Shown here: one piece after another, positions 8,649-16,562 of the stretch
How positions within the stretch are numbered: the stretch's first letter is position 1
Layout of the letters: the number at the start of each line of letters is the position of its first letter
DNA from: Sphaerimonospora cavernae
GTDB lineage: Bacteria > Actinomycetota > Actinomycetes > Streptosporangiales > Streptosporangiaceae
NCBI RefSeq assembly: GCF_042435035.1
Contig: NZ_JBHMQT010000012.1
Coordinates: forward strand, 1 to 64,000
Length of the DNA stretch: 64,000 nt
Reading direction: 5' to 3'
The notes under the pieces: generated by a model
Told to the model about the DNA's origin: nothing
The model's input: only the letters and a program-made list of their open reading frames with translations
Databases searched by the model: none
Made by a program: the position numbers and the translations under genes

Positions 8649-9710
8649 ATGAACGTTCAGGTGATCGACGGAGCCAACGGATTCGTGGGGTCCCATCTGA
8701 TCGGCGCGCTGCTGGCCCGAGGTGACGAAGTGATCGCCCTGGCTCGCGCCTCCGTGGAGGTGGTGCGCCGCCGGGTCGCGGACGCACTGCGCTGCCTCGG
8801 CTTCGACGAATCTCCGGTGGACCGGCTCCGGGTGCGCAGGCTGGCATTGGACGAGCCGGATCTCGGCCTTCCGGTGGCCGAGGTCTTCGCCGAGCCCTGC
8901 ACCTACTGGCACACCGCCGCGCTCGTCACCTTCTTCCCCCGCCGCGAGGTGGAACTGCTGAACGTGAACGTGGCGGGTTCCGCCAACGCCCTGGCCACCT
9001 ACGAGCGACATGCCCGTCCGGGGTCGCGCTACGTCTACATCGGTACGGCCTATCAGTGCGGGCTCGACACGGGAGGTCCCGTGCCCGAGGACTGGCCCGC
9101 CTCCGATTCGCCCGACAGGTTCCGGAATTTCTACGAGTACTCCAAGCGTGAAGCGGAGATCGCGCTGGCCCGGTCGCGGTCAGTCGGCGAGGGCACCGTC
9201 CTGACGGCCCGGCTGGGCGTGGTGGTCGGCCACTCCTGCACCGGCCGCGCGCTCACCGACTACGGCCTGTACGACTTCCTCCGGGTGATGGCCTTCTTCG
9301 CCCGGCGTAACCCCGGCGAGCGGGTCCGCCTGCCCTGCCACCCGGACGCCAATCTCCACCTGACCCCCATCGACACGACGGTGTCCAGACTGCTTTCGAT
9401 CGCCGCCGCGGATCTCGACCGTCCGATCTTCCATGTGGTGAACGGACAGACCGTGCCCGTACGCGATCTGTTCGAGGTGCTCAACGCCTGGCTTCCGATC
9501 GAGCTCATCCCGGCCACGCCCGAGCAGATCGAGGACGTGCCCTTCAACCGGTTCGAGGCCGTGGTCAACATGCGAGCCAAATACACCGCGACCTACTTCC
9601 GGCATCGTTACGACTTCGCGTGGCGGGACCTGGCGGCACCGCCGGCCGTCACGGCCGAGGTCCTCGACCGGTTGATCTCGTGGTACGTCCGTGAGGGGCT
9701 GCCGGAATGA
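8649..9710 (+). CDS. NAD(P)-dependent thioester-reductase-like SDR
   Basis: 353 residues of the extended SDR/male-sterility (NAD_binding_4) type. GANGFVG (8-14) is the Rossmann glycine motif and Y162-x3-K166 (YEYSK) the catalytic pair. Such domains release acyl-thioesters from carrier proteins by NAD(P)H reduction to an aldehyde or alcohol. It heads a three-gene unit: the next gene, a fatty acyl-AMP ligase, starts inside its stop codon (ATGA) and an acyl carrier protein follows. The context supports action on a carrier-bound fatty acyl chain. The alternative is an ordinary sugar-type epimerase, but the partner genes make that less likely. Confidence 0.8.
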   Translation: MNVQVIDGANGFVGSHLIGALLARGDEVIALARASVEVVRRRVADALRCLGFDESPVDRLRVRRLALDEPDLGLPVAEVFAEPCTYWHTAALVTFFPRREVELLNVNVAGSANALATYERHARPGSRYVYIGTAYQCGLDTGGPVPEDWPASDSPDRFRNFYEYSKREAEIALARSRSVGEGTVLTARLGVVVGHSCTGRALTDYGLYDFLRVMAFFARRNPGERVRLPCHPDANLHLTPIDTTVSRLLSIAAADLDRPIFHVVNGQTVPVRDLFEVLNAWLPIELIPATPEQIEDVPFNRFEAVVNMRAKYTATYFRHRYDFAWRDLAAPPAVTAEVLDRLISWYVREGLPE

Positions 9711-11365
9711 CCGATTTCGTCACGCACATCCGGGACCGCCTCAGCGCCGAACGGCAGCTGGTATTCATACAGGACAACGGCGAGCCGACCCAGCTCACTT
9801 TCACCGAGCTGGATCGGCGAGCCCGCGCCGTCGCCGTGTGGCTCACCGAACTCGGCATGACCGACCAGCCGGCGCTGCTGCTCTATCCGGCCGGACTTGA
9901 CTTCACCGTCGCGTTCCTCGGCTGCCTCTACGCCCGGGTGCCGGCGATCCCCGCGCCGCTGCCGGACTCGGGTGCCCCGCAGATGAGGCGCGTGGCGGCG
10001 TTGCTGCGGGACGCGGGCGCCCGCCTGGTCCTGACCGATCCCGCGCACGCCTCCCAACTGTCCGGCCTCTCGGCCCGCGTCGTCGTGCCCTCCGCCGATC
10101 CCGACCGCTGGACCCGGCCGGCCCTGGGTTCCGGCGCCATCGCCTACCTGCAGTACACCTCCGGCTCGACGAGCGAACCTCGCGGCGTCGAGGTTTCACA
10201 CGGCAACCTGCTGCACAACCTGGAGTTGTTCCGGTCCCTCACAGAAGGAAAACCGCCACGACGGCTGGGCGGATGGCTGCCCCACTACCACGACATGGGC
10301 CTGGTCGGCCTCCAGCTGCAGGCACTCCACACCGGCGCCGACCTCGTGTTCATGTCACCGAACGCGTTCGTCGCACGGCCCGTGCGCTGGCTGGAACTGA
10401 TCAGCCGGTACGGCGTGGACTGGACCGTTTCTCCAGACTTCGGATACGCCTGGTGCACTCGCCGGATCACCGATGAGCAACTCGCCGGCCTGGACCTGTC
10501 CACCCTGACCATGGCCCTCAGCGGAGCCGAGCCGATCAAAGCCGCCACCCTCGCCGATTTCGAGCGCAGATTCGCACCTGTCGGCTTCCGCCCGACCACG
10601 TGGAATCCCGGGTACGGCCTGGCCGAGTGCACGCTGATGGTCACCTGCACGCCGCGAAGGCAGGGCGTGACGGTATGCAGGTTCGACGCCTCCGCGCTGG
10701 AGCGGCATCAGGCGATCGCTGACCCCGACGGGGTTCCCCTGGTGGCGTGCGGCCCGGCCTCCGGGCTCGACCTGCGAATCGTCGACCCGAACGACTGTGC
10801 CCCCGTGCCCGACGGCAGGATCGGGGAGATCTGGGTGGCGGGCCCGAGCGTGGCCCTCGGCTACCGTGGCCGCCCCGAGGAAACCCGGGCCACCTTCCAC
10901 GCGGGCGAGGGCCGCTGGCTGCGCACCGGCGACCTGGGGTTCCTCTTGGACGGGCAGCTCTATGTAACCGGGCGGATCAAGGACCTCATCATCGTCAACG
11001 GCCGCAACCTCTATCCCCAGGATCTGGAGGAGGCGGCATCCCGGGCGAACTCGAGTGCCGGCCGAAGCGCCGCCTTCGGCATCCGCCGGCCGGACGGCGG
11101 GGAACACGTCGTCCTGATCCAGGAGGTACGCCGCGGAGATGCCGCGACCCTCGGCGAAATGGCCGAACAGGTCATGGACCTGGTGGCGAAGGAATTCGGC
11201 ATCCCGCTGAGTCTGATGCTGGTAGCCCGTGGCGTGGTGCGGCAGACCACCAGCGGCAAGCTCTGCCGCCGGCACATGAGGCAACTGTTCCTCAGCGGGA
11301 GCCTCACGCCACTGCACGCCGAGCTGGTACCCGCGGTGCACGACCTGCTGGAAACCGCCTCATGA
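9707..11365 (+). CDS. Fatty acyl-AMP ligase (FadD32/FAAL-like)
   Basis: 552 residues of the adenylate-forming superfamily. Key motifs: YTSGSTSEPRGVEVSH (P-loop), the WLPHYHDMGL block typical of FAALs, GYGLAECTLMVT, LRTGDLGFL, YVTGRIKDLIIVNGRNLYPQ, and the C-terminal lysine in TSGKLCRRH. FAALs activate a fatty acid as acyl-AMP and pass it to an acyl carrier protein rather than CoA. It overlaps the upstream reductase gene by 4 bases and is followed 30 bases later by an ACP gene, so a dedicated FAAL-ACP-reductase route is the best reading. No ketosynthase is present. Confidence 0.9.
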   Translation: MTDFVTHIRDRLSAERQLVFIQDNGEPTQLTFTELDRRARAVAVWLTELGMTDQPALLLYPAGLDFTVAFLGCLYARVPAIPAPLPDSGAPQMRRVAALLRDAGARLVLTDPAHASQLSGLSARVVVPSADPDRWTRPALGSGAIAYLQYTSGSTSEPRGVEVSHGNLLHNLELFRSLTEGKPPRRLGGWLPHYHDMGLVGLQLQALHTGADLVFMSPNAFVARPVRWLELISRYGVDWTVSPDFGYAWCTRRITDEQLAGLDLSTLTMALSGAEPIKAATLADFERRFAPVGFRPTTWNPGYGLAECTLMVTCTPRRQGVTVCRFDASALERHQAIADPDGVPLVACGPASGLDLRIVDPNDCAPVPDGRIGEIWVAGPSVALGYRGRPEETRATFHAGEGRWLRTGDLGFLLDGQLYVTGRIKDLIIVNGRNLYPQDLEEAASRANSSAGRSAAFGIRRPDGGEHVVLIQEVRRGDAATLGEMAEQVMDLVAKEFGIPLSLMLVARGVVRQTTSGKLCRRHMRQLFLSGSLTPLHAELVPAVHDLLETAS

Positions 11366-11395
11366 GCGTGCCTGAGATCCGACCCAGGAGAGGCC

Positions 11396-11650
11396 GTGTC
11401 CGACCATGACGTGCACCGATGGCTTACCGAGCGGGTGGCCCACTACCTTGAACGGTCTCCCGTAGAGATCGATCCGAGCGCCAAGCTCCGCACCTATGGA
11501 TGGGAGTCGATCCACGCGCTCAGCCTGTGCGTCGACATCGAAGAGGCCGTCGGCCTGCTGGTCGAGCCGACGCTGACCTGGGACTATCCGACGATCGACG
11601 CCCTCGCCGCCCACCTCACCGAACTCCTGTCTCCCCGGCCGGGTGGTTGA
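11396..11650 (+). CDS. Acyl carrier protein
   Basis: 84 residues. Ser38 in GWESIHAL is the expected 4'-phosphopantetheine attachment site; acidic helices on either side fit the ACP fold. GTG start at 11396 with AGGAGAGG just upstream. It is the last gene of the reductase-FAAL-ACP unit and would receive the acyl chain from the ligase and present it to the reductase. The usual DSL serine motif is replaced by ESI, as in some stand-alone ACPs of lipid-like pathways. Confidence 0.88.
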   Translation: MSDHDVHRWLTERVAHYLERSPVEIDPSAKLRTYGWESIHALSLCVDIEEAVGLLVEPTLTWDYPTIDALAAHLTELLSPRPGG

Positions 11651-12166
11651 TCCTGCACACCTTCTCCACCGAGAACTGGTGGAACCCTGCCGCCGCGAGG
11701 TCGGCATCCTGCTGCGACTGGTACGGCACCCCGTCCGGAGGTCGGATGGCGCTGCTCACCTTGGCCCTCCGGCCGAAAGATTTTCGAGGTGGGGCAGAGT
11801 GAGGGTGTCGATGGCGGCGCGGCGTTGGCGGCTCCACCGGCACCCACACGTGTACGGCCAGCGGGCTCGGGGACGGGCCGAGCCGGCGCATGGTCAGCCG
11901 CCGGGATGGGTGCCGCCTACGGTGACCGCGGCCGGGACGCGGAGACCCTGGCGAAGGCCGAGCTCAGGAGGGCCGTACCGACCCATCAGTGCCGCCGCGA
12001 GACCGCTTGCCCATCGGTCTGCCCTGCCTGCGCATTCGCCGGTTCCGGCCCGGGCTGGGATGTCGCCCTCGTCCGCGCCTCCGACGACCTGCCCCGCCCC
12101 GCGTGGATCTTCATCAAGATGTCGTATCGGCTCTGTACTCTCTAGAGGCGAGGAAGGGAGCAGGCC
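11651..12166. other. Gene-poor spacer with integrase relic
   Basis: About 515 bases with no intact gene. The only recognisable content is a ~65-base relic of an integrase 3' end (listed separately). A TCTTCATCAAGA inverted repeat and TACTCT hexamer shortly before 12167 could serve as promoter/operator of the following TA-like pair. Confidence 0.45.
11770..11838 (-). pseudogene. 3'-end relic of a tyrosine integrase
   Basis: On the minus strand one frame reads SRQRRAAIDTLTLPHLENL, nearly the same as the C-terminus of the intact integrase at 12956-13957 (GRQRRAAVDTLTLPRPEDL). The DNA identity extends over roughly 65 bases and then stops. The relic and the intact gene lie in the same orientation about 1.2 kb apart, bracketing one TA-like pair. 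This suggests duplication or insertion of a second, related element whose integrase was mostly lost. Confidence 0.75.
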
Positions 12167-12499
12167 ATGACCGCGCAGCCGTACGGCTTCGTGCCGGGCG
12201 AGACGCCGTTGCCGGAGAAGAACCTGCGAGCCATACGTGGCGCCCTGGTCATCCCGGAAGACCGCGAGGCGTTCGACGCCGGGCTGAAGACGGTGCTCGA
12301 CGAAGTGCGGGTCAGCCTCGAACTCGGGGCGCTGAACGCGTTCGTGCACCGGTGGTGGATCTCCGCCTGCGACTCGGTACGGGACCCCGAAGGCCGGCGG
12401 CAGATGCACAACCGGGCCGGGCAGGTGCTGTCCGGAGGCCCCCGGCCCGAGGGCAGGCCGTGGCGTGAGATCCTCGCCGCTCGCGGAATCGACGTGTAG
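12167..12499 (+). CDS. DUF6247-like protein, likely antitoxin
   Basis: 110 residues. LRAIRGALVIPEDREAFDAG followed by a helix with LELGALNAFVHRWW resembles the DUF6247 group of small actinobacterial proteins. It is directly followed (no gap) by an 81-residue RelE-like gene, and a similar pair occurs at 20602-21161. On that arrangement it is inferred to be the antitoxin. No helix-turn-helix or ribbon-helix-helix motif is obvious, so DNA binding is not shown. The start ATG has a GGGAGCAGG ribosome site upstream. Confidence 0.6.
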   Translation: MTAQPYGFVPGETPLPEKNLRAIRGALVIPEDREAFDAGLKTVLDEVRVSLELGALNAFVHRWWISACDSVRDPEGRRQMHNRAGQVLSGGPRPEGRPWREILAARGIDV

Positions 12500-12745
12500 G
12501 TGTACAAGCTCATCGTTGATCCGGTCGCCGAAGAGCAGATCACCGCGCTACCCGATGAGGCGCTGCGCCCGCTCGCGGAGTTGTTCACACTCCTGGAGAC
12601 CGCTCCGTGGAGCGGGGAACCGTACAACCGGGCGAAGCCCAGATCGAACATGCTCGCCCACGCCTTCGGCGAACGCGGCCTCGCCACGTACGTCGTCCTC
12701 GAAGAACAGCGTGAGACCCTCCTTGTCCGCCTCGAATGGCCCTGA
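12500..12745 (+). CDS. RelE/ParE-like toxin, 81 residues
   Basis: Starts with GTG immediately after the stop of the DUF6247-like gene. The opening YKLIVDPVAEEQITALPDEA and the late strands (YVVLEEQRETLLVRLEW) follow the RelE/ParE pattern: a first strand, a helix pair, then antiparallel strands. RelE toxins cut mRNA on the ribosome; ParE toxins inhibit gyrase. Which applies here is not visible. Length and organisation equal those of the 20916-21161 gene, so the two probably belong to one family. Confidence 0.65.
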   Translation: MYKLIVDPVAEEQITALPDEALRPLAELFTLLETAPWSGEPYNRAKPRSNMLAHAFGERGLATYVVLEEQRETLLVRLEWP

Positions 12746-12955
12746 CCGGCGAGACAGAGCCGACCATGGCCACGCAAGTACGGCGGAACTCGAGCGTATG
12801 CATATCACCGTGGCCAGTTCCCAGACCGTGGGAGGGATCGAGAGCCGACGGCAACGGGGCTCGCCTGGTCTGCTCGGGCCAGGGCCACCTTCCCGAGCGG
12901 TGCAGCCGCCTGCGTCCCGGTGTTGTCGTAGTGCCGGCCACGCTCAATTGAGCGC

Positions 12956-13957
12956 TCACGTGGCGAGGTCTTCGGGGCGGGGAAGGGTCAGGGTGTCGAC
13001 GGCGGCGCGGCGTTGGCGGCCGGGCCGCCGGTCGTAGCCGGAGGTGGTGACGGGGGATGCGTGGCCCATGAGCTGCTGGACGCGGGCGAGGTCGACGCCG
13101 TTGTCGAGCAGGTCGCCCGCGAACGTACGCCGGAGGTCGTGGGGTGACAGGCGGGGCAGGCCGGCCTGGCGGCGGCGGCGTTCCAGCGCCGCGGCGATGG
13201 CGTCGGGTGACAGGTGCCGGGCGGTGGCGGCGCCCCAGCGGTTCACGGGTGCGATCAGCGGGCCGCGGATGTGTTCGGTCGCGGCGAGCCACCGTCCGAG
13301 GTAGACCGCGGCGACCTCGTGGAGGTAGACCTCGCGTGACTTGCCGCCTTTGCCGGTGATGAGCAGGCGGCGGTCGCCGGGGTCGTAGTTCGCCCGGGTG
13401 GCCTTGGCCAGTTCGTCGCGGCGCATGCCGGTCGACTGGAGTACGGCGATCACCGCGGCGTCGCGGATGCCGATCAGGTCGCCGGCGGCCAGGCATGCTT
13501 TCAGCATCGCGGCGACTTCGTGCTCGGCGACGTTCCGTCCGGCTTTGGCACGAGTGCCGCCTTTGACGTTTTTGACGGCTTTCGCGCGGTGGTAGTCCTC
13601 GGCGGTCATCTGGCCGAGCATCCAGGCGTGGTAGAGGACCTGGCGCAGCGCGCTCAGGTGCTTGTTCACGCTGGAGGGCGACCAGGGGACGAGCTCACCG
13701 TCGGCATCGAGGTGAACCTGGTTCACCAGTTCACTGCGGAGTGCCGCCGCGTGCTGGTAGCGCAGCAGTCCCCATGGCACGGTCTCGCCGGTCGTGTAGC
13801 CGAGGATCCGGGCGATGCGGTCGAGACATCCGCCCATGGTCCGCCGGGACTGCGCACCCCCGAGGGATTTCAGGTAGACGAGGTAGGGATTGCGCGCCGG
13901 CGGGCCGGGCGGCACGTCGGGCAGGTACGGCGCTGCCCCCGAGACGATCTCTGTCAC
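12956..13957 (-). CDS. Tyrosine-type site-specific recombinase/integrase
   Basis: 333 residues: SAM-like N-terminal core-binding domain (about 20-130) and catalytic domain (about 140-325). Catalytic residues are visible: R179 (STGMRRDEL), K206 (GKGGKSRE), H273 and R276 (SPHDLRRTF), H299 (LMGHAS) and the nucleophile Y308 (TTSGYDRR). All are intact, so it should be active. It may belong to an integrative element or act on a local cassette. No tRNA or attachment core is recognisable next to it. A second copy of its 3' end lies at 11770-11838. Confidence 0.92.
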   Translation of the reverse strand: MTEIVSGAAPYLPDVPPGPPARNPYLVYLKSLGGAQSRRTMGGCLDRIARILGYTTGETVPWGLLRYQHAAALRSELVNQVHLDADGELVPWSPSSVNKHLSALRQVLYHAWMLGQMTAEDYHRAKAVKNVKGGTRAKAGRNVAEHEVAAMLKACLAAGDLIGIRDAAVIAVLQSTGMRRDELAKATRANYDPGDRRLLITGKGGKSREVYLHEVAAVYLGRWLAATEHIRGPLIAPVNRWGAATARHLSPDAIAAALERRRRQAGLPRLSPHDLRRTFAGDLLDNGVDLARVQQLMGHASPVTTSGYDRRPGRQRRAAVDTLTLPRPEDLAT

Positions 13958-13984
13958 GGCAGCCCATCATAGTGATCAACTCGC

Positions 13985-14022
13985 GAGAATCTTCATTCTC
14001 ATAGGTTGAAAAACCGAGAATG
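13985..14022. promoter_or_regulatory. GAGAAT inverted repeat upstream of integrase
   Basis: GAGAAT (13985-13990), CTTC, ATTCTC (13995-14000) form a perfect 6-base inverted repeat; a third GAGAATG occurs at 14016-14022. It lies just upstream of the integrase start at 13957 in an unusually AT-rich patch, and could be a regulator or recombinase arm-type binding site. The role is inferred from position only. Confidence 0.4.
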
Positions 14023-14176
14023 CTTACAAGATCTAGTCGGTATTTGTGACTCACGGAAGTAGGACTACGTTACCTCGTTGAGAGCCACGGAACCGGACGG
14101 TAGGCCCGCCCGGCCATCTGCGGGATCCCCTTAAATCCACCTACCCCGAGTATTACCAGGCAGCTACACTCCAGGT

Positions 14177-14437
14177 ATGGCTAAGGATAAGACGTCGATC
14201 AGCATCGCCCCGTGGATCCTGGAGAAGGCGCGGGCGCACGCCGAGGCGAACGGGCTCAGCCTGTCGGCCGTCATCGAACGGGGTCTTCTGCGGGAACTCG
14301 CCGCCACCCACGCCCAGGCGGCCCGGGCCAGGTTCTACGGCTCCCCCGCCATCACGGGCCAGGAGGCCGACGAGGCCACGATGCACGCCGACCTGCAGAA
14401 CGCGCTGAAGAACAAGCAGGGCGGAGCCGCCGCGTGA
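14177..14437 (+). CDS. Ribbon-helix-helix-type antitoxin
   Basis: 86 residues. KTSISIAPWILEKARAHAEA with the following GLSLSAVIERGLLRELAA gives the strand-helix-helix order of CopG/MazE-type antitoxins; the C-terminal third is acidic and would bind the toxin. TACACT 8 bases before the ATG suggests a -10 box and a nearly leaderless transcript. The stop overlaps the GTG start of the toxin gene (GTGA). Toxin partner type suggests a MazEF-like pair. Confidence 0.72.
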   Translation: MAKDKTSISIAPWILEKARAHAEANGLSLSAVIERGLLRELAATHAQAARARFYGSPAITGQEADEATMHADLQNALKNKQGGAAA

Positions 14438-14745
14438 GCCACCGATTCGGGGAACTCTGGACAATCCAGCTCGCCGACCGCGAAGAGGTCCGCCTCATCG
14501 TGTCCGGCGACTTCTACCACACCCTGTACGGCGACAACGTCCTCACCGCATACGTGGAGGCCGCGGACATGGCGACCGCGCTGACCGCGTTCTCCATCGA
14601 CGTCGGTGGCGGGCGCGCGGCGATGATCGACCGCATCACCACCGTGCACAGCGGCCGACTGAAGGAAAAGGTGGGCGACCTGCCGGAGGCTCGGCTCGCC
14701 AACGTCCGCGGCATGCTCGCCGCCATCTTCGGCTTCGCCAGCTGA
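14434..14745 (+). CDS. MazF/PemK-like toxin
   Basis: 103 residues from GTG 14434. HRFGELWTIQLADREEVRLI matches the first MazF strand block (gxvW...), VLTAYVEAADM the middle, and IDRITTVHSGRLKEKVGDLP the late loop and helix with the family pattern (hxtvxxxxLxxxxGxL). The usual RPVxV segment is shortened, as in divergent actinobacterial MazF proteins. Predicted endoribonuclease acting on mRNA and neutralised by the upstream RHH protein, with which it is translationally coupled. Confidence 0.75.
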   Translation: MSHRFGELWTIQLADREEVRLIVSGDFYHTLYGDNVLTAYVEAADMATALTAFSIDVGGGRAAMIDRITTVHSGRLKEKVGDLPEARLANVRGMLAAIFGFAS

Positions 14746-15087
14746 CGGAGTATGGTGCTGTCTCTCCATAACAACGTGTGCACTTATCACCCGCTATGAG
14801 TGACTGCATCGAGCCCGCCCGGCTCGTCCTCGATCGGAATGACGCACATACGACAGTCACCTTCCGTCTGGACGAGTTCCCCCTCGGCGGTCGCGCTGCG
14901 CAACCGGGCCAAGGCCAGCTCTTCCAGCGCTACGGGCTGCCCGGCGGCGGCGCCACATCCGCAGTCAAGGTCGGCGCCCCCATGCCGTGATCACCTCCCA
15001 CTGACGATGGTCAGACGGCTCCCCCGCCGTCGCTGGCTACATCCGCCAATTCGACCGATGGAAGACAGCGAACGCACGACCTCTCGG
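14746..15087. other. Intergenic region, nothing recognised
   Basis: About 340 bases after the MazF-like gene. Several short frames exist on both strands, but none has a family pattern, a ribosome site and a plausible length together. No repeat or RNA gene was seen. Confidence 0.5.
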
Positions 15088-15218
15088 TCAGATGTTCACG
15101 GAGACGCCGACGTTGCCAGCGGCGGCCCGATCGAGGACAACCCGGGCGGCGGCAGCGTCTTCGACCGCGTGGTCCGTGGACTTATACACGGTGATTTGGG
15201 CGTCGCGAGGGCGTTCTT
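15088..15218 (-). pseudogene. C-terminal relic of ornithine cyclodeaminase family
   Basis: A 43-codon minus-strand frame between two stops reads DAQITVYKSTDHAVEDAAAA and then RVVLDRAAAGNVGVSVNI. This is the C-terminal pattern of ornithine cyclodeaminase/mu-crystallin enzymes (TxxKSxGxAxxDxxAA). The other ~280 residues are absent. It is a decayed fragment, not a functional gene. No start codon precedes it. Confidence 0.65.
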
Positions 15219-15405
15219 ATAGGGGTCGACAAGGCGCCCGCCGTACGGCGGAAGCCGACGCTGGCGCTCGCCTTCCCCCTGGCTGTCGTCGGCCTCGGTG
15301 AACACCAGGCCGTCCCGCCGCGTCCCCGTCATTCCGCGCTGATCCGTTGTTGCTCTTCGGTCTTGTCGCCGCCGCCATTTGCCGGCGTTGCCGCTCTCGC
15401 CAAGC

Positions 15406-16353
15406 TCAGCGGGTCACGGCGGTCTCCCGCTCCACACGCGACAGCTTCTCGGGATTACGCACGTGGTAGGCGCCGGTGACGTAGCCGTTCTCCACGCGCA
15501 CCGCCACCACTCCGTCGATCTCCCCGTCGACTCGCACGAGCAGCCCAGGCCCGCCATTGATCTGAACCAGCTCGACCGTCCTTTCCTCGTCGCGCTTCCA
15601 CCAGCCGACGGCCAGCAGGCGAGCCACGTTGTCGATCCCCACGACAGGCCGCAGCAGGGCGTGTTTGACGCCGCCGCCGTCGCTCAGGGCGACGACGTCC
15701 GGCGCGAGGACGTCGAGCAGGCTCTGCAGATCGCCGGTTTCGACCGCTCGCTGGAAGGCCTGGAGCGCGGCTCGGGTCTCGGCCGGGGAGGCGATGCCGC
15801 GGGGCCGGCGGGCGGCGATGTGTGCCCGCGCCCGGTAGGCGATCTGGCGGACCGCGTTCGGGCTCTTGTCGACGGCTTCGGCGATCTCGTCGTAGTCCAG
15901 ATCGAACACCTCGCGCAGCACGAACACCGCCCGCTCGGTCGGCTGAAGCGTCTCAAGCACGAGCAGCATCGCCATCGAGACGCTCTCGGCGAGCTCGACG
16001 TCCTCGGCCACATCAGGCGCGGTGAGCAACGGCTCGGGCAGCCACGGCCCGACGTAGGACTCCTTGCGCCGACCGAGCGCGCGTAGCCGGTCCAGCGCCT
16101 GCCGGGTGACGATCCGTACCAGGTAGGCGCGCTCCTCCCGCACGGTGTCGAGATCGACGTCCACCCATCGCAGCCAGGTCTCCTGCAGCACGTCTTCGGC
16201 GTCGGTGGCCGAGCCGAGCATCTCATAGGCGACGGTGAACAGCAGGTTGCGGTGGGCGACGAACGCCTCGGTGGCGGAGTCCGCTGAGCCGACGTGGTCG
16301 GCACGATCGAGCGGCTCGGCCGGGTCGGCGCTTCGTTCGCCGCGCTCGGTCAT
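15406..16353 (-). CDS. sigJ: ECF41-type (SigJ-like) RNA polymerase sigma factor
   Basis: 315 residues from ATG 16353. Region 2 (TVAYEMLGSATDAEDVLQET), the WLPEPLL linker motif, region 4 (LQPTERAVFVLREVF...YDEIAEAV) and a fused SnoaL-like C-terminal domain with DGGG and NPEKL motifs identify the ECF41 group, where the C-terminal domain regulates activity instead of an anti-sigma factor. The divergent gene is a carboxymuconolactone decarboxylase, the classic ECF41 target. Both sides of the intergenic region carry a TGTTACA-N16-CGTC promoter, so autoregulation is likely. A longer GTG/TTG start upstream would run into the promoter and is rejected. Confidence 0.93.
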   Translation of the reverse strand: MTERGERSADPAEPLDRADHVGSADSATEAFVAHRNLLFTVAYEMLGSATDAEDVLQETWLRWVDVDLDTVREERAYLVRIVTRQALDRLRALGRRKESYVGPWLPEPLLTAPDVAEDVELAESVSMAMLLVLETLQPTERAVFVLREVFDLDYDEIAEAVDKSPNAVRQIAYRARAHIAARRPRGIASPAETRAALQAFQRAVETGDLQSLLDVLAPDVVALSDGGGVKHALLRPVVGIDNVARLLAVGWWKRDEERTVELVQINGGPGLLVRVDGEIDGVVAVRVENGYVTGAYHVRNPEKLSRVERETAVTR

Positions 16354-16397
16354 GCCCCGCTCCTGCCTGTTCGTTCTCAGCACTGCCACACGTACAA

Positions 16398-16424
16398 GAC
16401 GCCGATCCCGACCGCTTTGTAACA
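16398..16424 (-). promoter_or_regulatory. ECF41-type promoter of sigJ
   Basis: On the minus strand: TGTTACA (16424-16418), a 16-base spacer, CGTC (16401-16398). The published ECF41 consensus is TGTCACA then CGTC with about 16 bases between, so this differs at one base of the -35. It lies 45 bases upstream of the sigma factor ATG, as expected for an autoregulated promoter. Confidence 0.75.
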
Positions 16425-16458
16425 CCCACGGTAGGTGGCCTATGTCACATGGCCGCGC

Positions 16459-16485
16459 TGTTACAGGGATCGGGGCGCCGGCGTC
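16459..16485 (+). promoter_or_regulatory. ECF41-type promoter of target operon
   Basis: TGTTACA (16459-16465), exactly 16 bases, CGTC (16482-16485), about 78 bases upstream of the ATG of the decarboxylase gene. It is the same motif and the same spacing as the sigJ-facing promoter. A perfect consensus TGTCACA lies at 16443-16449 but has no CGTC at the right distance. Confidence 0.78.
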
Positions 16486-16562
16486 TCGTGGTCGTCAGGA
16501 CGCCGCGCGGACGATCCGTACGGCACTGCGACGAGTTGAGAATGAGAAGGGAAGTCTTCCCC

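Noticed and set aside
11789..12145. Plus-strand 118-codon frame after the ACP gene
   Set aside because: No ribosome site or domain; it crosses the complement of the integrase relic.
16449..16562. Longer N-terminus for the carboxymuconolactone decarboxylase gene
   Set aside because: Would start inside the ECF41-type promoter and adds residues without family similarity.
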